Source: Ignavibacteriales bacterium (GTDB taxonomy: Bacteria > Bacteroidota > Ignavibacteria > Ignavibacteriales > Melioribacteraceae). Taken from it: 64,000 nt of DNA. The stretch spans positions 1-64,000 of the forward strand of contig JAPLFF010000004.1 in assembly GCA_026390775.1 (NCBI GenBank), given 5' to 3'. The position numbers were made by a program, and so were the translations under genes. Below are positions 25,655-35,152 of this stretch, piece by piece (within the stretch, counting starts at the first letter, position 1; each line of letters begins with the position of its first letter). The notes under the pieces were generated by a model that was given only the letters and a program-made list of their open reading frames with translations, was not told where the DNA came from and ran no database searches.

Positions 25655-25757
25655 TTATTTCGTAAGAATTATAAATAGAAATGAGCTTTTGAAGAATTAT
25701 TAATACAACGAACTGTTGCAGTCTTTCGGTAAGTCTTTGTTATTATTAAATGTTGAG

Positions 25758-25786
25758 AATGAATGCAACATGATGCTGCATTCATT
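25758..25786. promoter_or_regulatory. 29-bp inverted repeat between activator gene and TPR-cytochrome operon
   Basis: Fourteen-base arms (AATGAATGCAACAT and its complement, one mismatch) around one base. It sits 9 bases past the stop of the sigma-54 activator and about 105 bases upstream of the TPR gene. It could be an activator-binding site, like the repeat at 13150, or a terminator hairpin for the activator gene; it has no strong T-run. Confidence 0.5.
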
Positions 25787-25794
25787 TTGTTGCG

Positions 25795-27120
25795 TCAGTT
25801 AATCCCAATAGATTTGAGCTTGCGCCAAAGTGTGGTTCTGTCTATCCCAAGTATTTCAGCAACTTTAGATTTATTCCATTTTTGCTGATTTAATAGTTCA
25901 ATTAATTGAGCGTTGTTTGCATCTAAGATGTTTTTAACATCTCTGTTCTTCTTTTTGCACTTTATCGATCCACGAATCTTTGTGGGCAAACAGCAAATAC
26001 AAAGACTCCCGTCCCGTTTGGTTTTGATCAAAGCATATTCAATAATATTTTCCAATTCTCTAACATTTCCCGGCCAATTCCAATTGATAAGTAGGTCTAA
26101 AGCATCTTCATCAATTCCCTCTACCTTTTTCTGATATACAAGAGAATATTTTTTAATGAAGTGATTTGCCAGAAATGGAATATCTTCTTTCCGATTTCTT
26201 AAGGGTGGTATTTCAATTGGGACTACATTCAATCTGTAATATAAATCTTGTCGAAACTTACCATTCTTTATTGCTTCATCAATAATAATATTAGTTGCAC
26301 TTATGATTCTTACATCAACATTTTTTGTTAGTGTTTCACCAACTCTTTCAAAAGAACCGCTCTCAATTACACGTAAAAGTTGCGGCTGCATTTGCAACGG
26401 GAGTTCTCCAATTTCGTCCAGAAATATTGTGCCTTTATCCGCGTATTCAAATCTGCCAATTCTATCTTTATGTGCATCTGTAAATGCACCTTTTACATGC
26501 CCGAATAATTCACTTGCTAATAGGTTTTGTGGTATCACAGAACAATTTACTTTTACAAAATTCTTTGCTTTCCGTTTGCTAAGTGTTTGAATTGCATTAG
26601 CTATCAATTCTTTTCCGGTTCCGGTTTCTCCGTGAATAAATACTGGAGCATCAGAGGCAGATATTTCTTCTATTAAACGAAATATTTCTTGCAGCTCCTT
26701 CGTTGTTCCAATCATGCCCATAAATAAATTATCGCTACTTAAAATGCTTTCGATCTTTTTTAGAATTGTTACATCCCTAAAGGAGATTACACCGCCAATG
26801 GGATAATTATCTTCATCTTTTAGTATTGCCGCATTCAATCTAACCGAAACCGGCTCCGAATTATTACATTGAATAGAAGTGTCAACATCATACACGTTTT
26901 TCCCGTTTTGAAGAACATTCGCAATTGGACAATCAGTAAAACAAAAATCGGATTTGAATATATTCTTGCAATAATTGCCAATAACTTTTCCTTTCTCAAA
27001 ACCGGTTATTTTTTCTGCTGCTTCATTAAAGAAAGTAATCTTGAAATCTTTATCAACTGTGATAACACCTTCTGCGAGAGAATTCAAAATCACATTATTT
27101 TTATTATTGTTTAAATCCAT
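25795..27120 (-). CDS. Sigma-54-dependent activator with Cys-containing PAS domain (paralogue)
   Basis: 441 residues with the same layout as the activator at 13265: PAS domain with C51, C60, C64 (NYCKNIF, CFTDCP), Walker A GETGTGKE, GAFTDA loop, Walker B TIFLDE and a Fis-type HTH (WNKSKVAEILGIDRTTLWRK). It also has CICCLP before the HTH, absent in the paralogue. Start is three bases after the CcdA gene, making it the last gene of the long thiol/arsenic block. It lies directly upstream of the TPR-cytochrome pair, a possible target. The GAFTDA variant still has the Phe/Thr that touch sigma-54. Confidence 0.9.
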   Translation of the reverse strand: MDLNNNKNNVILNSLAEGVITVDKDFKITFFNEAAEKITGFEKGKVIGNYCKNIFKSDFCFTDCPIANVLQNGKNVYDVDTSIQCNNSEPVSVRLNAAILKDEDNYPIGGVISFRDVTILKKIESILSSDNLFMGMIGTTKELQEIFRLIEEISASDAPVFIHGETGTGKELIANAIQTLSKRKAKNFVKVNCSVIPQNLLASELFGHVKGAFTDAHKDRIGRFEYADKGTIFLDEIGELPLQMQPQLLRVIESGSFERVGETLTKNVDVRIISATNIIIDEAIKNGKFRQDLYYRLNVVPIEIPPLRNRKEDIPFLANHFIKKYSLVYQKKVEGIDEDALDLLINWNWPGNVRELENIIEYALIKTKRDGSLCICCLPTKIRGSIKCKKKNRDVKNILDANNAQLIELLNQQKWNKSKVAEILGIDRTTLWRKLKSIGIN

Positions 27121-27123
27121 AGC

Positions 27124-27822
27124 TTAATTCACGTTTATTATTAAATAAACTCCGCTGAGTATAACAAGAATTCCGCAAATTCTTTTTATCCATAAAATTG
27201 TTTTGGATCCTTCACTCCAATCTAGATATTTCTGGACCTTCCCGGTTAATGTTCCGGCACCAACTATTACTGAACAGTGCCCTATTCCAAAAGCGAGTAA
27301 AAATATTATCGCAAGAAAATAATTTGTTTGAGCAGTCTGAAATACTATTCCAAGAACCGGAGCCATATAAGCAAATGTGCAAGGGCCTAATGCTAACCCA
27401 AAAAGTAATCCAAGAATCAGTGCGGCTAATAATCCTTTTGTCTTGGTTTGCTTTAATCCTCTATTCCAATTAAGCTTTATTATATCAAGAAGATAGAGTC
27501 CAACAAGAAAGAATATTCCGGCAACAAGATAATTGCCCACACTTCCAATATCTCCCATTAACCTTCCAAGCGAAGCAGTTATTATACCAATCACCGCTAT
27601 CGTTATTAAAATTCCAACTGCAAACACCAACGAAATATAGAAGGTTCTTCTTAAAGATATCTTCCCTTGTGAACTGATAAATCCAACTACAAGAGGAATG
27701 CTGGATAAATGACATGGCGATAAAAGTATTGATAAAACTCCCCAGCCGAAAGAAGCAAGAACGGCAATTAATACAGAACCGTTCATTGCTTCATATAATG
27801 AATTAAATATCCCGTCAATCAT
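27124..27822 (-). CDS. CcdA/DsbD-type thiol:disulfide membrane transporter
   Basis: 232 residues, six helices, with the two conserved cysteine-proline sites LLSPCHLSSIPLVVGF and LALGPCTFAYMAPVLG that shuttle reducing equivalents across the inner membrane. The partner thioredoxin (27824) is one base upstream. Family members reduce periplasmic proteins for cytochrome c maturation or maintain thiols; with eight-heme cytochromes and arsenic genes on both sides, either is plausible. Confidence 0.88.
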   Translation of the reverse strand: MIDGIFNSLYEAMNGSVLIAVLASFGWGVLSILLSPCHLSSIPLVVGFISSQGKISLRRTFYISLVFAVGILITIAVIGIITASLGRLMGDIGSVGNYLVAGIFFLVGLYLLDIIKLNWNRGLKQTKTKGLLAALILGLLFGLALGPCTFAYMAPVLGIVFQTAQTNYFLAIIFLLAFGIGHCSVIVGAGTLTGKVQKYLDWSEGSKTILWIKRICGILVILSGVYLIINVN

Positions 27823-27823
27823 A

Positions 27824-28219
27824 TTATCCCTTTTTGTTAATCGGCTTTATCCCTTTTTCTTGCAGAAGTTTATCTATTTCCTTCTCCGGATAGAATCCTT
27901 CATGACGAAAAAACTCTTTCCCTTTTTCATCAAGAAATACTTGTGTAGGGATTAACTTGATACCATATTTTTCGGCATAAGGTCTTTGCTCTTGTGTCCA
28001 GACGTCATAAAAAATAACTTTTACCAGCTCACCATACTTTGATTCAATTGCTCTCATTACCGGCTGCATTTGTTTGCACGGAATACAGTTCACTGAACCA
28101 AGTTCAATAAATGTTACTTTCGGGTTGGTAGTTTCTTTCTTTGTTACTTTTGAACCCTGAGCTGAAAGATTCGTAATGATAAATGTTGTAAATAATAGAG
28201 CGACAATAATTTTTTTCAT
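27824..28219 (-). CDS. Periplasmic thioredoxin-family protein
   Basis: About 131 residues from ATG at 28219 (MKKIIVALLFTTFIITNLSA), chosen because the signal peptide begins there and the longer form overlaps the upstream gene. Active site CIPC in LGSVNCIPCKQMQPVM; then VIFYDVWTQEQRPYAEKYGI and IPTQVFLDEKGKEF with the cis-Pro. It is likely reduced by the CcdA-type protein encoded next. Confidence 0.88.
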   Translation of the reverse strand: MKKIIVALLFTTFIITNLSAQGSKVTKKETTNPKVTFIELGSVNCIPCKQMQPVMRAIESKYGELVKVIFYDVWTQEQRPYAEKYGIKLIPTQVFLDEKGKEFFRHEGFYPEKEIDKLLQEKGIKPINKKG

Positions 28220-28221
28220 AA

Positions 28222-28464
28222 TTAGTTTCCTTGTCTTAACCATTCAAGTATTTTTTCTTTTGTTGGGACGATACCGGCGCTGACAACTTTTTCGTTTATT
28301 ACCAAACCCGGCGTTGCAAGAATTCCATATGTAATGAATTCTTGTATCTCTGTTACTTTTTCCACCGCAGCGTCAATCTGGTTTTCTTTAACAACAGTTC
28401 TTACTATTTCTTCCAAAGTTGTGCATCTTTTGCATCTTGTGCCTAGGACTTTTACTGAAACCAT
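28222..28464 (-). CDS. Small CxxC thioredoxin-fold protein
   Basis: 80 residues: VKVLGTRCKRCTTLEEIVRT with a CxxC site, then ITYGILATPGLVINEKVVSA, the short glutaredoxin/thioredoxin-like 'redox-active disulfide' family. It is a clear paralogue of the protein at 38763 (same TPGLV block). Cytoplasmic. It is encoded two bases before the periplasmic thioredoxin, so both sides of the membrane are covered. Confidence 0.83.
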   Translation of the reverse strand: MVSVKVLGTRCKRCTTLEEIVRTVVKENQIDAAVEKVTEIQEFITYGILATPGLVINEKVVSAGIVPTKEKILEWLRQGN

Positions 28465-28471
28465 TTCTACC

Positions 28472-28819
28472 TCAATTTAGATTTAATATGTAAGCAACTA
28501 TTTCATTTATCTTTTCTTCCGTTACCGGAGTCTTACCTTTTACAATTTCAAAATCAGTCGTGTTGATATGTTTGTAATTAGCAATGCCTCTTTGCTTCAA
28601 AGTCTCTTCCGCGCAGTTTATCGGGCAGCCATCCAGCACTATTATGTTTGAATATTCTTCTTTGGATTTTTCCGCGAACTTCTCATCAACAGAAAATCTT
28701 GCAAGGCACAACATTTTTACTTTTCCGCTTTGCATCAATTTACGCGCAACTAAATCCGAATACGATCCGGTGTTTGATGCGCCGGAACAAGCTACTATTC
28801 CAATTGGTTTTCCATACAT
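28472..28819 (-). CDS. DGC-domain putative zinc-binding protein
   Basis: 115 residues: IGIVACSGASNTGSYSDLVA at the N-terminus, MLCLARFSVDEKF in the middle, and VLDGCPINCAEETLKQRGI, the motif after which the DGC family is named. Function of the family is unknown; it is often found beside CxxC thioredoxin-like proteins, as here, eight bases upstream of one. The five cysteines suggest metal or persulfide binding. Confidence 0.83.
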   Translation of the reverse strand: MYGKPIGIVACSGASNTGSYSDLVARKLMQSGKVKMLCLARFSVDEKFAEKSKEEYSNIIVLDGCPINCAEETLKQRGIANYKHINTTDFEIVKGKTPVTEEKINEIVAYILNLN

Positions 28820-28867
28820 TTTGTAATATTCCTTACATTGATTGTTGATATTTTTGCTCGCAACAAA

Positions 28868-29578
28868 TTACAGAGTATACATATAGGGTTTACCAAACTC
28901 ATTCATAAATTTATCAAAATTTGTTTTCGCTTTTTCAGCATTATTGTTTGTAATTCCTTCTTTCCAAGCTTTTTCGCTTTCCCCCAACGGAATAAACAGT
29001 TCATTAAACTTCGCGTCATTCTTTTTTTGCTGGTACGATTTTACTTTACCGGTCATTCTATCAACCATTTCAAGATGATTTATTGCACCAACAACATTAC
29101 CCGCAACAAACATATCCATTGCATTTTTTATTTCGGCTCTCCACGAAAACATAACATCTGTCAAATCAGTTTTGCCGTTGTTTCTGTGCATCTTCCCGAA
29201 TGTCATACAATAAAAGGGGCAGTATTTTTGAGCAAGCCGGTATTCTTTCTTTTCAATTCTTTCTCGAATTACATCCGTATTATCCTTCAAATCTTCCAGA
29301 TATGTTTTCCATTGTGGATCTTTTGCATACTCAGCCGGTGGATTGTTCAAATATTTTTCGGAAAGAACTTTCAATTCAGCTTCAAGTTCGTCAAGATTTT
29401 TGATGAATTTTTGCTGGTCGAACGAATCCATATTTTTCAGCATTCCGCAAGTCATAACAGCTTTTTTATGCCACGGCGCCATTTCTTCATCAAATCCGCC
29501 GTGGCGGATTGTTTGCGCAGAGACAAAGCTACTTATTGTTAATACGAACAAAACGAAAAAGAACTTTTTGTTGAACAT
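28868..29578 (-). CDS. Periplasmic helical protein of unknown function
   Basis: 236 residues with a signal peptide (FFVLFVLTISSFVSAQ) and a mature part predicted helical: ELEAELKVLSEKYL, YCPFYCMTFGKMHR around residue 125, and a C-terminal EKAKTNFDKFMNEFG. The CPFYC pair and the nearby Met/His could bind a metal, but there is no CxxCH heme site. I do not recognise the family. It lies between the RND pump and the thiol genes and may be a periplasmic metal or redox sensor. Confidence 0.6.
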   Translation of the reverse strand: MFNKKFFFVLFVLTISSFVSAQTIRHGGFDEEMAPWHKKAVMTCGMLKNMDSFDQQKFIKNLDELEAELKVLSEKYLNNPPAEYAKDPQWKTYLEDLKDNTDVIRERIEKKEYRLAQKYCPFYCMTFGKMHRNNGKTDLTDVMFSWRAEIKNAMDMFVAGNVVGAINHLEMVDRMTGKVKSYQQKKNDAKFNELFIPLGESEKAWKEGITNNNAEKAKTNFDKFMNEFGKPYMYTL

Positions 29579-29595
29579 TTTATTTCTCCTATGAA

Positions 29596-29674
29596 TTTCT
29601 CAGTGAAACTCCGTGTTTTCTCAGTGGCTCTCTGTGTAACTTCCTTTTTACTACGCGGAGAAACATAGAGAGTG
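29596..29674. repeat. Dispersed repeat (CTCAGTG/CTCTGTG type)
   Basis: CTCAGTGAAACTCCGTG, CTCAGTGGCTCTCTGTG and the inverted CGCGGAGAAACATAGAG form an imperfect inverted-repeat unit in the gap between RND and the helical protein. I have seen this kind of short sequence widely in this phylum's genomes (recollection). Confidence 0.4.
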
Positions 29675-29675
29675 A

Positions 29676-32600
29676 TTAATTTATTTGAGCTTTTCCCTTT
29701 TCAAAAATGTAGTACAGTGCTGGCAAAAACAGAAATACCAGCAGTAAACCAAATATCAGTCCGCCTATTACTGCAATTGCCATCGGCTTTAATAATTCCG
29801 TTCCTTCCCCAATACTTAATGCAAGCGGAAGCAAACCTACTATTCCGACAATATCCGTCATTAGAATAGGGCGGAGACGAACAACCGCCGCTTTTTGAAT
29901 TGCGTCTATCAAACTCATTCCTTCTTCACGAAGTTGATCAATAAATGTAATCAAAAGAACACCTTGATTAATTTCAATTCCCGCAAGAATTATGAATCCA
30001 ATCATTACAGTAACGCCAATTGGTTGATTTGTTAGATAAAGAGCTAACGAAACTCCTATCAACGAAAGTGGAACACGAATAAGAATCATAATCGGTTTAA
30101 TAAAACTCTCAAAGTTTACCACCAAAATCACATAAGCAAAAAACATCGCCATTATTAAAATCAAAATCATTGATTTGAAATTCTCTGCCAGCATTTGTGA
30201 CTGCCCGCCAAAATTTATTTTATAACTAGCTGGAAGAGTAAATTTTGTTAACGCCTTTTCAATATCGGCGGTTGCTTCGCCTACAGTTCTTCCTGTAACA
30301 TTTGCAGTTGCTTTTATAACTCTGTTTTGGTCTTTCCTGTCAATTTCCAGAGGTCCCGATCTTTGCTCAACTTTAGCAATCGTATTTAATCTAATCTTAC
30401 TTCCATTGTTCGGGTAAATAGAAAGATTCTCAACATCGCTAATACTTTTAATATCTGATTCGTCAACAACAATGCGAATCGGATAGTAATAACCCTTCTC
30501 CTTAAACTGTGTCGGGACATTGCCGTCAATACTCGATTTAATTGTGTTTGCCACTTGGTTTACACTTAATCCCTGATCAATTGCTTTTGTTCTATCAACA
30601 AATACTTGATACTCCGGTTTTGTAATATCAATCGAAACGTCAATGCCGGTAAGCCCGTCAACTTGCTTCAGCAAACCGGAAACGCGAGTTGCATTCTCGT
30701 AGATATTTTCAATCGGTTCACTTCGCGGTGCAATTACCTCAACTTCAATATCAAACTCGCCTGTTTGTTTTATTCCCTTCAGCTTGGTGTGAAATACCTT
30801 CATCTTCACGCCTGGGAATTTTACATTTTGCTGAACTAACGGAGTAAGCCACTCTGTATATTCATCAGTTGTCATCGGTCTTTTTGAAGGAGATACTAGT
30901 TGAAGATTCACCTCACCTTCGTTTGCAATTTCGTAAGTAACCAAACCCCATATTTTTCCGCCGGAGAGCGATGAATATTTATCAATGTATGGCTGCTGTT
31001 TTACAAAATTATCAACTTGAGAAATAACTCTATGAGTTTCTTCCATAGAAGAACCGGTCGGCATTTTCAGTTTGATTGTAATTAATCCGTCGTCGGGTTT
31101 AGGAAGGAATTCAGTTCCGATCTGTTTCAAAAAGAAAAGACCAAGCACAAATAAACCTAAAACAACGAGCATTACAAACCATCTTAATTTTAATGAAATT
31201 CTAAGAAGAGGTTTATAAATAGAAATCAATTTGCCCAACATCTTGTCAATATTTTTAGAAATGAAACCTTTGGGGACAAATGCCGGTTTATCTTCCGGAA
31301 AAAGAAGTGCCGTTATGCTCGGTGTAACTGTCTGTGAAACGGTTCGTGATAAGGCAAGTGCAATTGCTATTATAATTATCAGCTCGCGGAAGAGAAGAGA
31401 AGTTAATCCCGGTATAAGTAAAAACGGTAGAAAGAGGGCAATAAATGTGAATGTGGCCATTGTTACTGCTTTTGCGACTTGAGCAGTTCCTTTTTGCACC
31501 GGATGCTTTTCGTTAAGTTCTTCCTCCTGAATGCGGGTAATGTTTTCCAGCACCACAACGGCATCATCAAGTAGAACGGTAATTGCTAAAACCAATCCGC
31601 CTAAAGAGAATATATTTATCGAAAAGTTCAGAAGATTCATAAAGAACAATGTGCCTAATAACGTAACGGGCAAAGTTAGAACCACTATAAAAACTCTTTT
31701 CCACCCGCTTAAAAATAATGATGTTACAATTATTACAAGAAACGCTGCTATTAATAAAGCGTCTTTTACTCCCGAAACAGCTGAACGAATATATTCCGCT
31801 TGATCGTAAATAATATCCAACTTTATTGAAGGCGGAATAATGCTTCTCAACTCGATTATTTTTTTTGTTACCAAGTCAGACACTTCAATTGAATTTGCGC
31901 CGGTTTGTTTGAATACGGAGAGTTTTACTCCTTCATTGCCGTTTAATTTTGTTTTATTTCTTTGAACCGAATAAGCGTCCTTTACTTCTGCAATGTCTTT
32001 TAAAAGAACTAAACCTTCGTTTTTACCTTTTACGATGATTAAATTTTCTAACTCGCTTACTTTAGCAAACTCTCCAACAGTTCTAACGATATAATCTCTC
32101 CGCGCCGAAGTTACTCTTCCCCCGAGCAGTTCAAGATTTTCATCTTTCAATCGTTGTGCTACTTTATCAACGGATAAACCATAACCTTGTAATTTTACCG
32201 GATCAATATGAACTCGAATTTCTCTTTTTAATCCGCCGGTTATTTCTGTTCCAGCCGTTCCTTGAATAGATGTAAAATGATCCTGAAGTTCATTATCAAC
32301 ATAGGTTCGCAGTTTGGTTAAATCCATTTGATCGGAAGTTATGAGCAAATCCATTACCGGTAATTGCGAAGGATCGGCTTTGAATACAAGCGGCTCTTCT
32401 ACATCCTTCGGTAAATTTTTTCTTACTTGTCCTAGTTTTGAAAGAACATCCTGGTATGCAATATCGCGGTCGGCATTGTAAGTAAAGTTCACTTGAAGAG
32501 CATACAAACCTTCTGTGCACTGTGTCTCCATATAATCAAGATTATCAACTGTTGCAACTTTACGCTCGATTATTGTCGCTATATTATCTTCAATTTCTTC

Positions 32601-32768
32601 GGGCGTCGCGCCGCGCCAGGTTACATAAACTTTTATCATCGGATAGGTAATGTCCGGCAGAAGATTTGTCGCAAGCTGTGTATATCCAAGAATACCAACC
32701 ACAACAACGGCAACCATTAAAATAATTACTGCCGCCGGTTTTTTAATTGCTGTAATTGATATGTTCAC
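29676..32768 (-). CDS. RND efflux permease (HAE1/AcrB type)
   Basis: 1030 residues, full length. Twelve-helix RND layout with two large periplasmic loops; the proton-relay aspartates are present in LLDDAVVVLENI in helix 4, and the N-terminus (ITAIKKPAAVIILMVAVVVV) is helix 1. The HAE1-type helices and short loops resemble drug/solvent pumps more than CusA, and no methionine triad is evident. Its start overlaps the adaptor stop by four bases, and TolC lies next, so the operon encodes a whole tripartite pump. Confidence 0.92.
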   Translation of the reverse strand: MNISITAIKKPAAVIILMVAVVVVGILGYTQLATNLLPDITYPMIKVYVTWRGATPEEIEDNIATIIERKVATVDNLDYMETQCTEGLYALQVNFTYNADRDIAYQDVLSKLGQVRKNLPKDVEEPLVFKADPSQLPVMDLLITSDQMDLTKLRTYVDNELQDHFTSIQGTAGTEITGGLKREIRVHIDPVKLQGYGLSVDKVAQRLKDENLELLGGRVTSARRDYIVRTVGEFAKVSELENLIIVKGKNEGLVLLKDIAEVKDAYSVQRNKTKLNGNEGVKLSVFKQTGANSIEVSDLVTKKIIELRSIIPPSIKLDIIYDQAEYIRSAVSGVKDALLIAAFLVIIVTSLFLSGWKRVFIVVLTLPVTLLGTLFFMNLLNFSINIFSLGGLVLAITVLLDDAVVVLENITRIQEEELNEKHPVQKGTAQVAKAVTMATFTFIALFLPFLLIPGLTSLLFRELIIIIAIALALSRTVSQTVTPSITALLFPEDKPAFVPKGFISKNIDKMLGKLISIYKPLLRISLKLRWFVMLVVLGLFVLGLFFLKQIGTEFLPKPDDGLITIKLKMPTGSSMEETHRVISQVDNFVKQQPYIDKYSSLSGGKIWGLVTYEIANEGEVNLQLVSPSKRPMTTDEYTEWLTPLVQQNVKFPGVKMKVFHTKLKGIKQTGEFDIEVEVIAPRSEPIENIYENATRVSGLLKQVDGLTGIDVSIDITKPEYQVFVDRTKAIDQGLSVNQVANTIKSSIDGNVPTQFKEKGYYYPIRIVVDESDIKSISDVENLSIYPNNGSKIRLNTIAKVEQRSGPLEIDRKDQNRVIKATANVTGRTVGEATADIEKALTKFTLPASYKINFGGQSQMLAENFKSMILILIMAMFFAYVILVVNFESFIKPIMILIRVPLSLIGVSLALYLTNQPIGVTVMIGFIILAGIEINQGVLLITFIDQLREEGMSLIDAIQKAAVVRLRPILMTDIVGIVGLLPLALSIGEGTELLKPMAIAVIGGLIFGLLLVFLFLPALYYIFEKGKAQIN

Positions 32769-33817
32769 TTTTTCTTACTCCCGCTTTCATTATTTCCTTT
32801 CGGTTTTTGAACCGTAACCTTGATTCCATCTTTCAAAAGCTCCTGTCCCATCACCACAATTTTTTCACCTTCATTCAAGCCGGAAACAACCTCTGTTACT
32901 TTTTCATTTGATATGCCGGAAGTAACTATTTTTTGATGAGCGACTGTATCTTTAACAACATAAACTAACTTTTCACCTTTTTGATTAACAGTGAAAACAT
33001 CGTTTGGAACAGCTAATGCTTTATCTTTTTTATCTGTTATTAATTCAAGTTCTGCCATCATTCCCGGTGTAATTTCTTTTGAGCCGTTAATCAGTTTCAG
33101 TTCAACCGGAAAATTTCTTGTCGCCGCATCTATCTGTTGATACTTCAGAGTTACCTTTGCTGTGAATTCTTTTTCCGGCATCGCATTGAATTTTACTTTC
33201 AGCTTATCGCCCATTTTTATTTTGGAGAATAAATCTTCCGATACTGATGTTTTAATAATAAGAGATCCAAAATCAATAATGGTAAATAGATTTTGCTTTG
33301 CAGAAACAACACTTCCGGCTTCAATAAACTTTTGTGTAATCGTTCCGCTTAAAGGAGATATAACCGGAATACCAAGGAATAATTTATCGGCATATTCCAA
33401 TTCCTTCTTCGCTTGTTCGAGTTGTGAATTTAGCTTTGAATAATCTATGCTGCTGGAAGATGTTTTCTCAAGCCGAGATTTTAATTCTTCAACTTTATTC
33501 TTCGTTTGTGATACAAGTGAAGTGCGCTCTTGAGAAGCAATAACTGCCAGCACTTTTTCCTTTCTTACAAATTGATTTTCCTGGGTATTAAGTTGTTCAA
33601 TATAGCCGTCCAAAGGCGCAACAACAGTCGTCATTATTTTTGCTTCAACTGTTCCGATTAGCTTAACTGATTTTGATATTGTATTTCGTTTAAGTTCTTC
33701 AACTTTTACGAGTGGCGCTTTTGGTTTCGGTTTTGTTCCGGCATCATTAGCATCTTTGGAACAACCCGCGAAAATAACCGCAACTAGCAATACTGATATA
33801 AATATTTTCTTTTTCAT
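32765..33817 (-). CDS. RND periplasmic adaptor, lipoprotein
   Basis: 350 residues, signal peptide with lipobox (LVAVIFAGCSK). Lipoyl/barrel-sandwich halves are seen in TVVAPLDGYIEQLNTQENQF and VISPLSGTITQKFIEAG flanking a coiled hairpin (TKNKVEELKSRLEKT), then the beta-barrel and membrane-proximal VVSGLNEGEKIVVMG. The N-terminal Cys would anchor it in a membrane. Links the pump at 29676 to the outer-membrane channel at 33830. Confidence 0.9.
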   Translation of the reverse strand: MKKKIFISVLLVAVIFAGCSKDANDAGTKPKPKAPLVKVEELKRNTISKSVKLIGTVEAKIMTTVVAPLDGYIEQLNTQENQFVRKEKVLAVIASQERTSLVSQTKNKVEELKSRLEKTSSSSIDYSKLNSQLEQAKKELEYADKLFLGIPVISPLSGTITQKFIEAGSVVSAKQNLFTIIDFGSLIIKTSVSEDLFSKIKMGDKLKVKFNAMPEKEFTAKVTLKYQQIDAATRNFPVELKLINGSKEITPGMMAELELITDKKDKALAVPNDVFTVNQKGEKLVYVVKDTVAHQKIVTSGISNEKVTEVVSGLNEGEKIVVMGQELLKDGIKVTVQKPKGNNESGSKKK

Positions 33818-33829
33818 AAAATTATTTAC

Positions 33830-35152
33830 CTATTTATTAAACGGTATTTCATCACTGCCAATGTTGTAATTCAGTTCAGCGATGGTCGAAAGCAAATCTA
33901 TTACAATTTGGTTGTAGTTTAATTTAGCGGTAGTTAGAACTGCCTCGGCATCTAATACGTCAAGACTGTTCCCTTTACCGATATTGTATTTCATATTTGA
34001 GGTCATTAGAATTTCTTCCGCAAGCTTTACAAGCTTTGCCGTTCCGCTTAACCTGCTTTTAATATCATCCAACTTCACCAAATTATTTTTAACGTTCGTT
34101 TCAATCTGTTGCTGAATTGCGTTTCCATTTTCTTGTAACGCATCAATTCTGATTTTTGATTGCTCAACCTTTTCTTGAAAGTTAGAACCCTTGAAAAAAG
34201 GAAGTGAGTATGTTACAGTTACACCAACATTCCAATTAAAATTACCCATTGGAATTTGACTGTCTTCCACATTTGTTATTCCAAACGCATAAAAGTTTGG
34301 ATAATATTCTTTGTTGAATAATTCCGCCTCTTTGCCCCTCAATTCTTTCTGAGTTTTAATGTTTTCCAAATCGGGATGATTAGCAGATAAGACATTTTTA
34401 AGTTCGTCAAAGCTGTAATTCTTATTTGAGTATTGGGTCCATAATTCGTCAATATTATCAACCACGCTAAACGAGTCGCCGAGAGTATTCCCGCAGACAA
34501 CGTTAAGATTATTATTCTGCACGTCCAGTTGATTCTTTGCCTTTGCAAGCTCATCAAGCGCAACTTCAATCTGAACTTGTGCTTTAATTACATCAAGATT
34601 AGAAACCTTACCGATGTTGTAAATAGCTTCTGCATTCCTTAAATGCTCTCTTAATTGATTGATAGCATCTTCCTGAATTTGAACTGTTCTTTTCGCTTTG
34701 AGTAATTCCAGATAACTTTTAGCAATCGAATATGAAAATGCCTGCCGTAATTTTCTTGTATAGTTTCTATCTATATCAACTGATTTATCAGCATAATCTT
34801 TCTGAATCGTATTTTTGCCCCAATCGTAGATAAGCTGGTTAACTCTGAAATCTGCATAAAAATCATTTAGAGAATTGCCAAGATATTTTTGTTTGTTAGG
34901 CATTACCCAATCCCATCGCGAAATGTTTAGATCAAAATATATTTGCGGAAGATAATCTTTATCCAAATAATCAATCTGCTTCATCCCGGCTAGTATATTT
35001 TTCTCGTTTGCTTTTAGCTGGGGGTTATTTTGAAATGCAATATTAACAAGTTCATTCAGAGTATATTCTTTTTCAGCGCCTTGTGAGAAAACCGGTGTTT
35101 GGAGTAGAGTCACCATAGCAATAATAAATCCAAAATATATTTTCTTCTTCAT
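33830..35152 (-). CDS. TolC-type outer membrane efflux protein
   Basis: 440 residues with signal peptide (FIIAMVTLLQTPVFSQG) and the two-fold repeat of TolC: YTLNELVNIAFQNNPQLKA at the start, the internal NAEAIYNIGKVSNLDVIKAQ and a mirrored NMKYNIGKGNSLDVLDAEAV near the end. It overlaps DUF169 by four bases, and the adaptor follows 12 bases on. Outer-membrane exit channel for the pump. Confidence 0.9.
   Translation of the reverse strand: MKKKIYFGFIIAMVTLLQTPVFSQGAEKEYTLNELVNIAFQNNPQLKANEKNILAGMKQIDYLDKDYLPQIYFDLNISRWDWVMPNKQKYLGNSLNDFYADFRVNQLIYDWGKNTIQKDYADKSVDIDRNYTRKLRQAFSYSIAKSYLELLKAKRTVQIQEDAINQLREHLRNAEAIYNIGKVSNLDVIKAQVQIEVALDELAKAKNQLDVQNNNLNVVCGNTLGDSFSVVDNIDELWTQYSNKNYSFDELKNVLSANHPDLENIKTQKELRGKEAELFNKEYYPNFYAFGITNVEDSQIPMGNFNWNVGVTVTYSLPFFKGSNFQEKVEQSKIRIDALQENGNAIQQQIETNVKNNLVKLDDIKSRLSGTAKLVKLAEEILMTSNMKYNIGKGNSLDVLDAEAVLTTAKLNYNQIVIDLLSTIAELNYNIGSDEIPFNK

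Noticed and set aside
28868-29578. Helical periplasmic protein as a c-type cytochrome
   Set aside because: There is no CxxCH; CPFYC with a distant Met/His is not enough to claim heme binding.
29676-32768. CusA/CzcA heavy-metal RND, suggested by the arsenic setting
   Set aside because: No methionine triad or metal-site signature was seen; helix and loop motifs fit the HAE1 type better.
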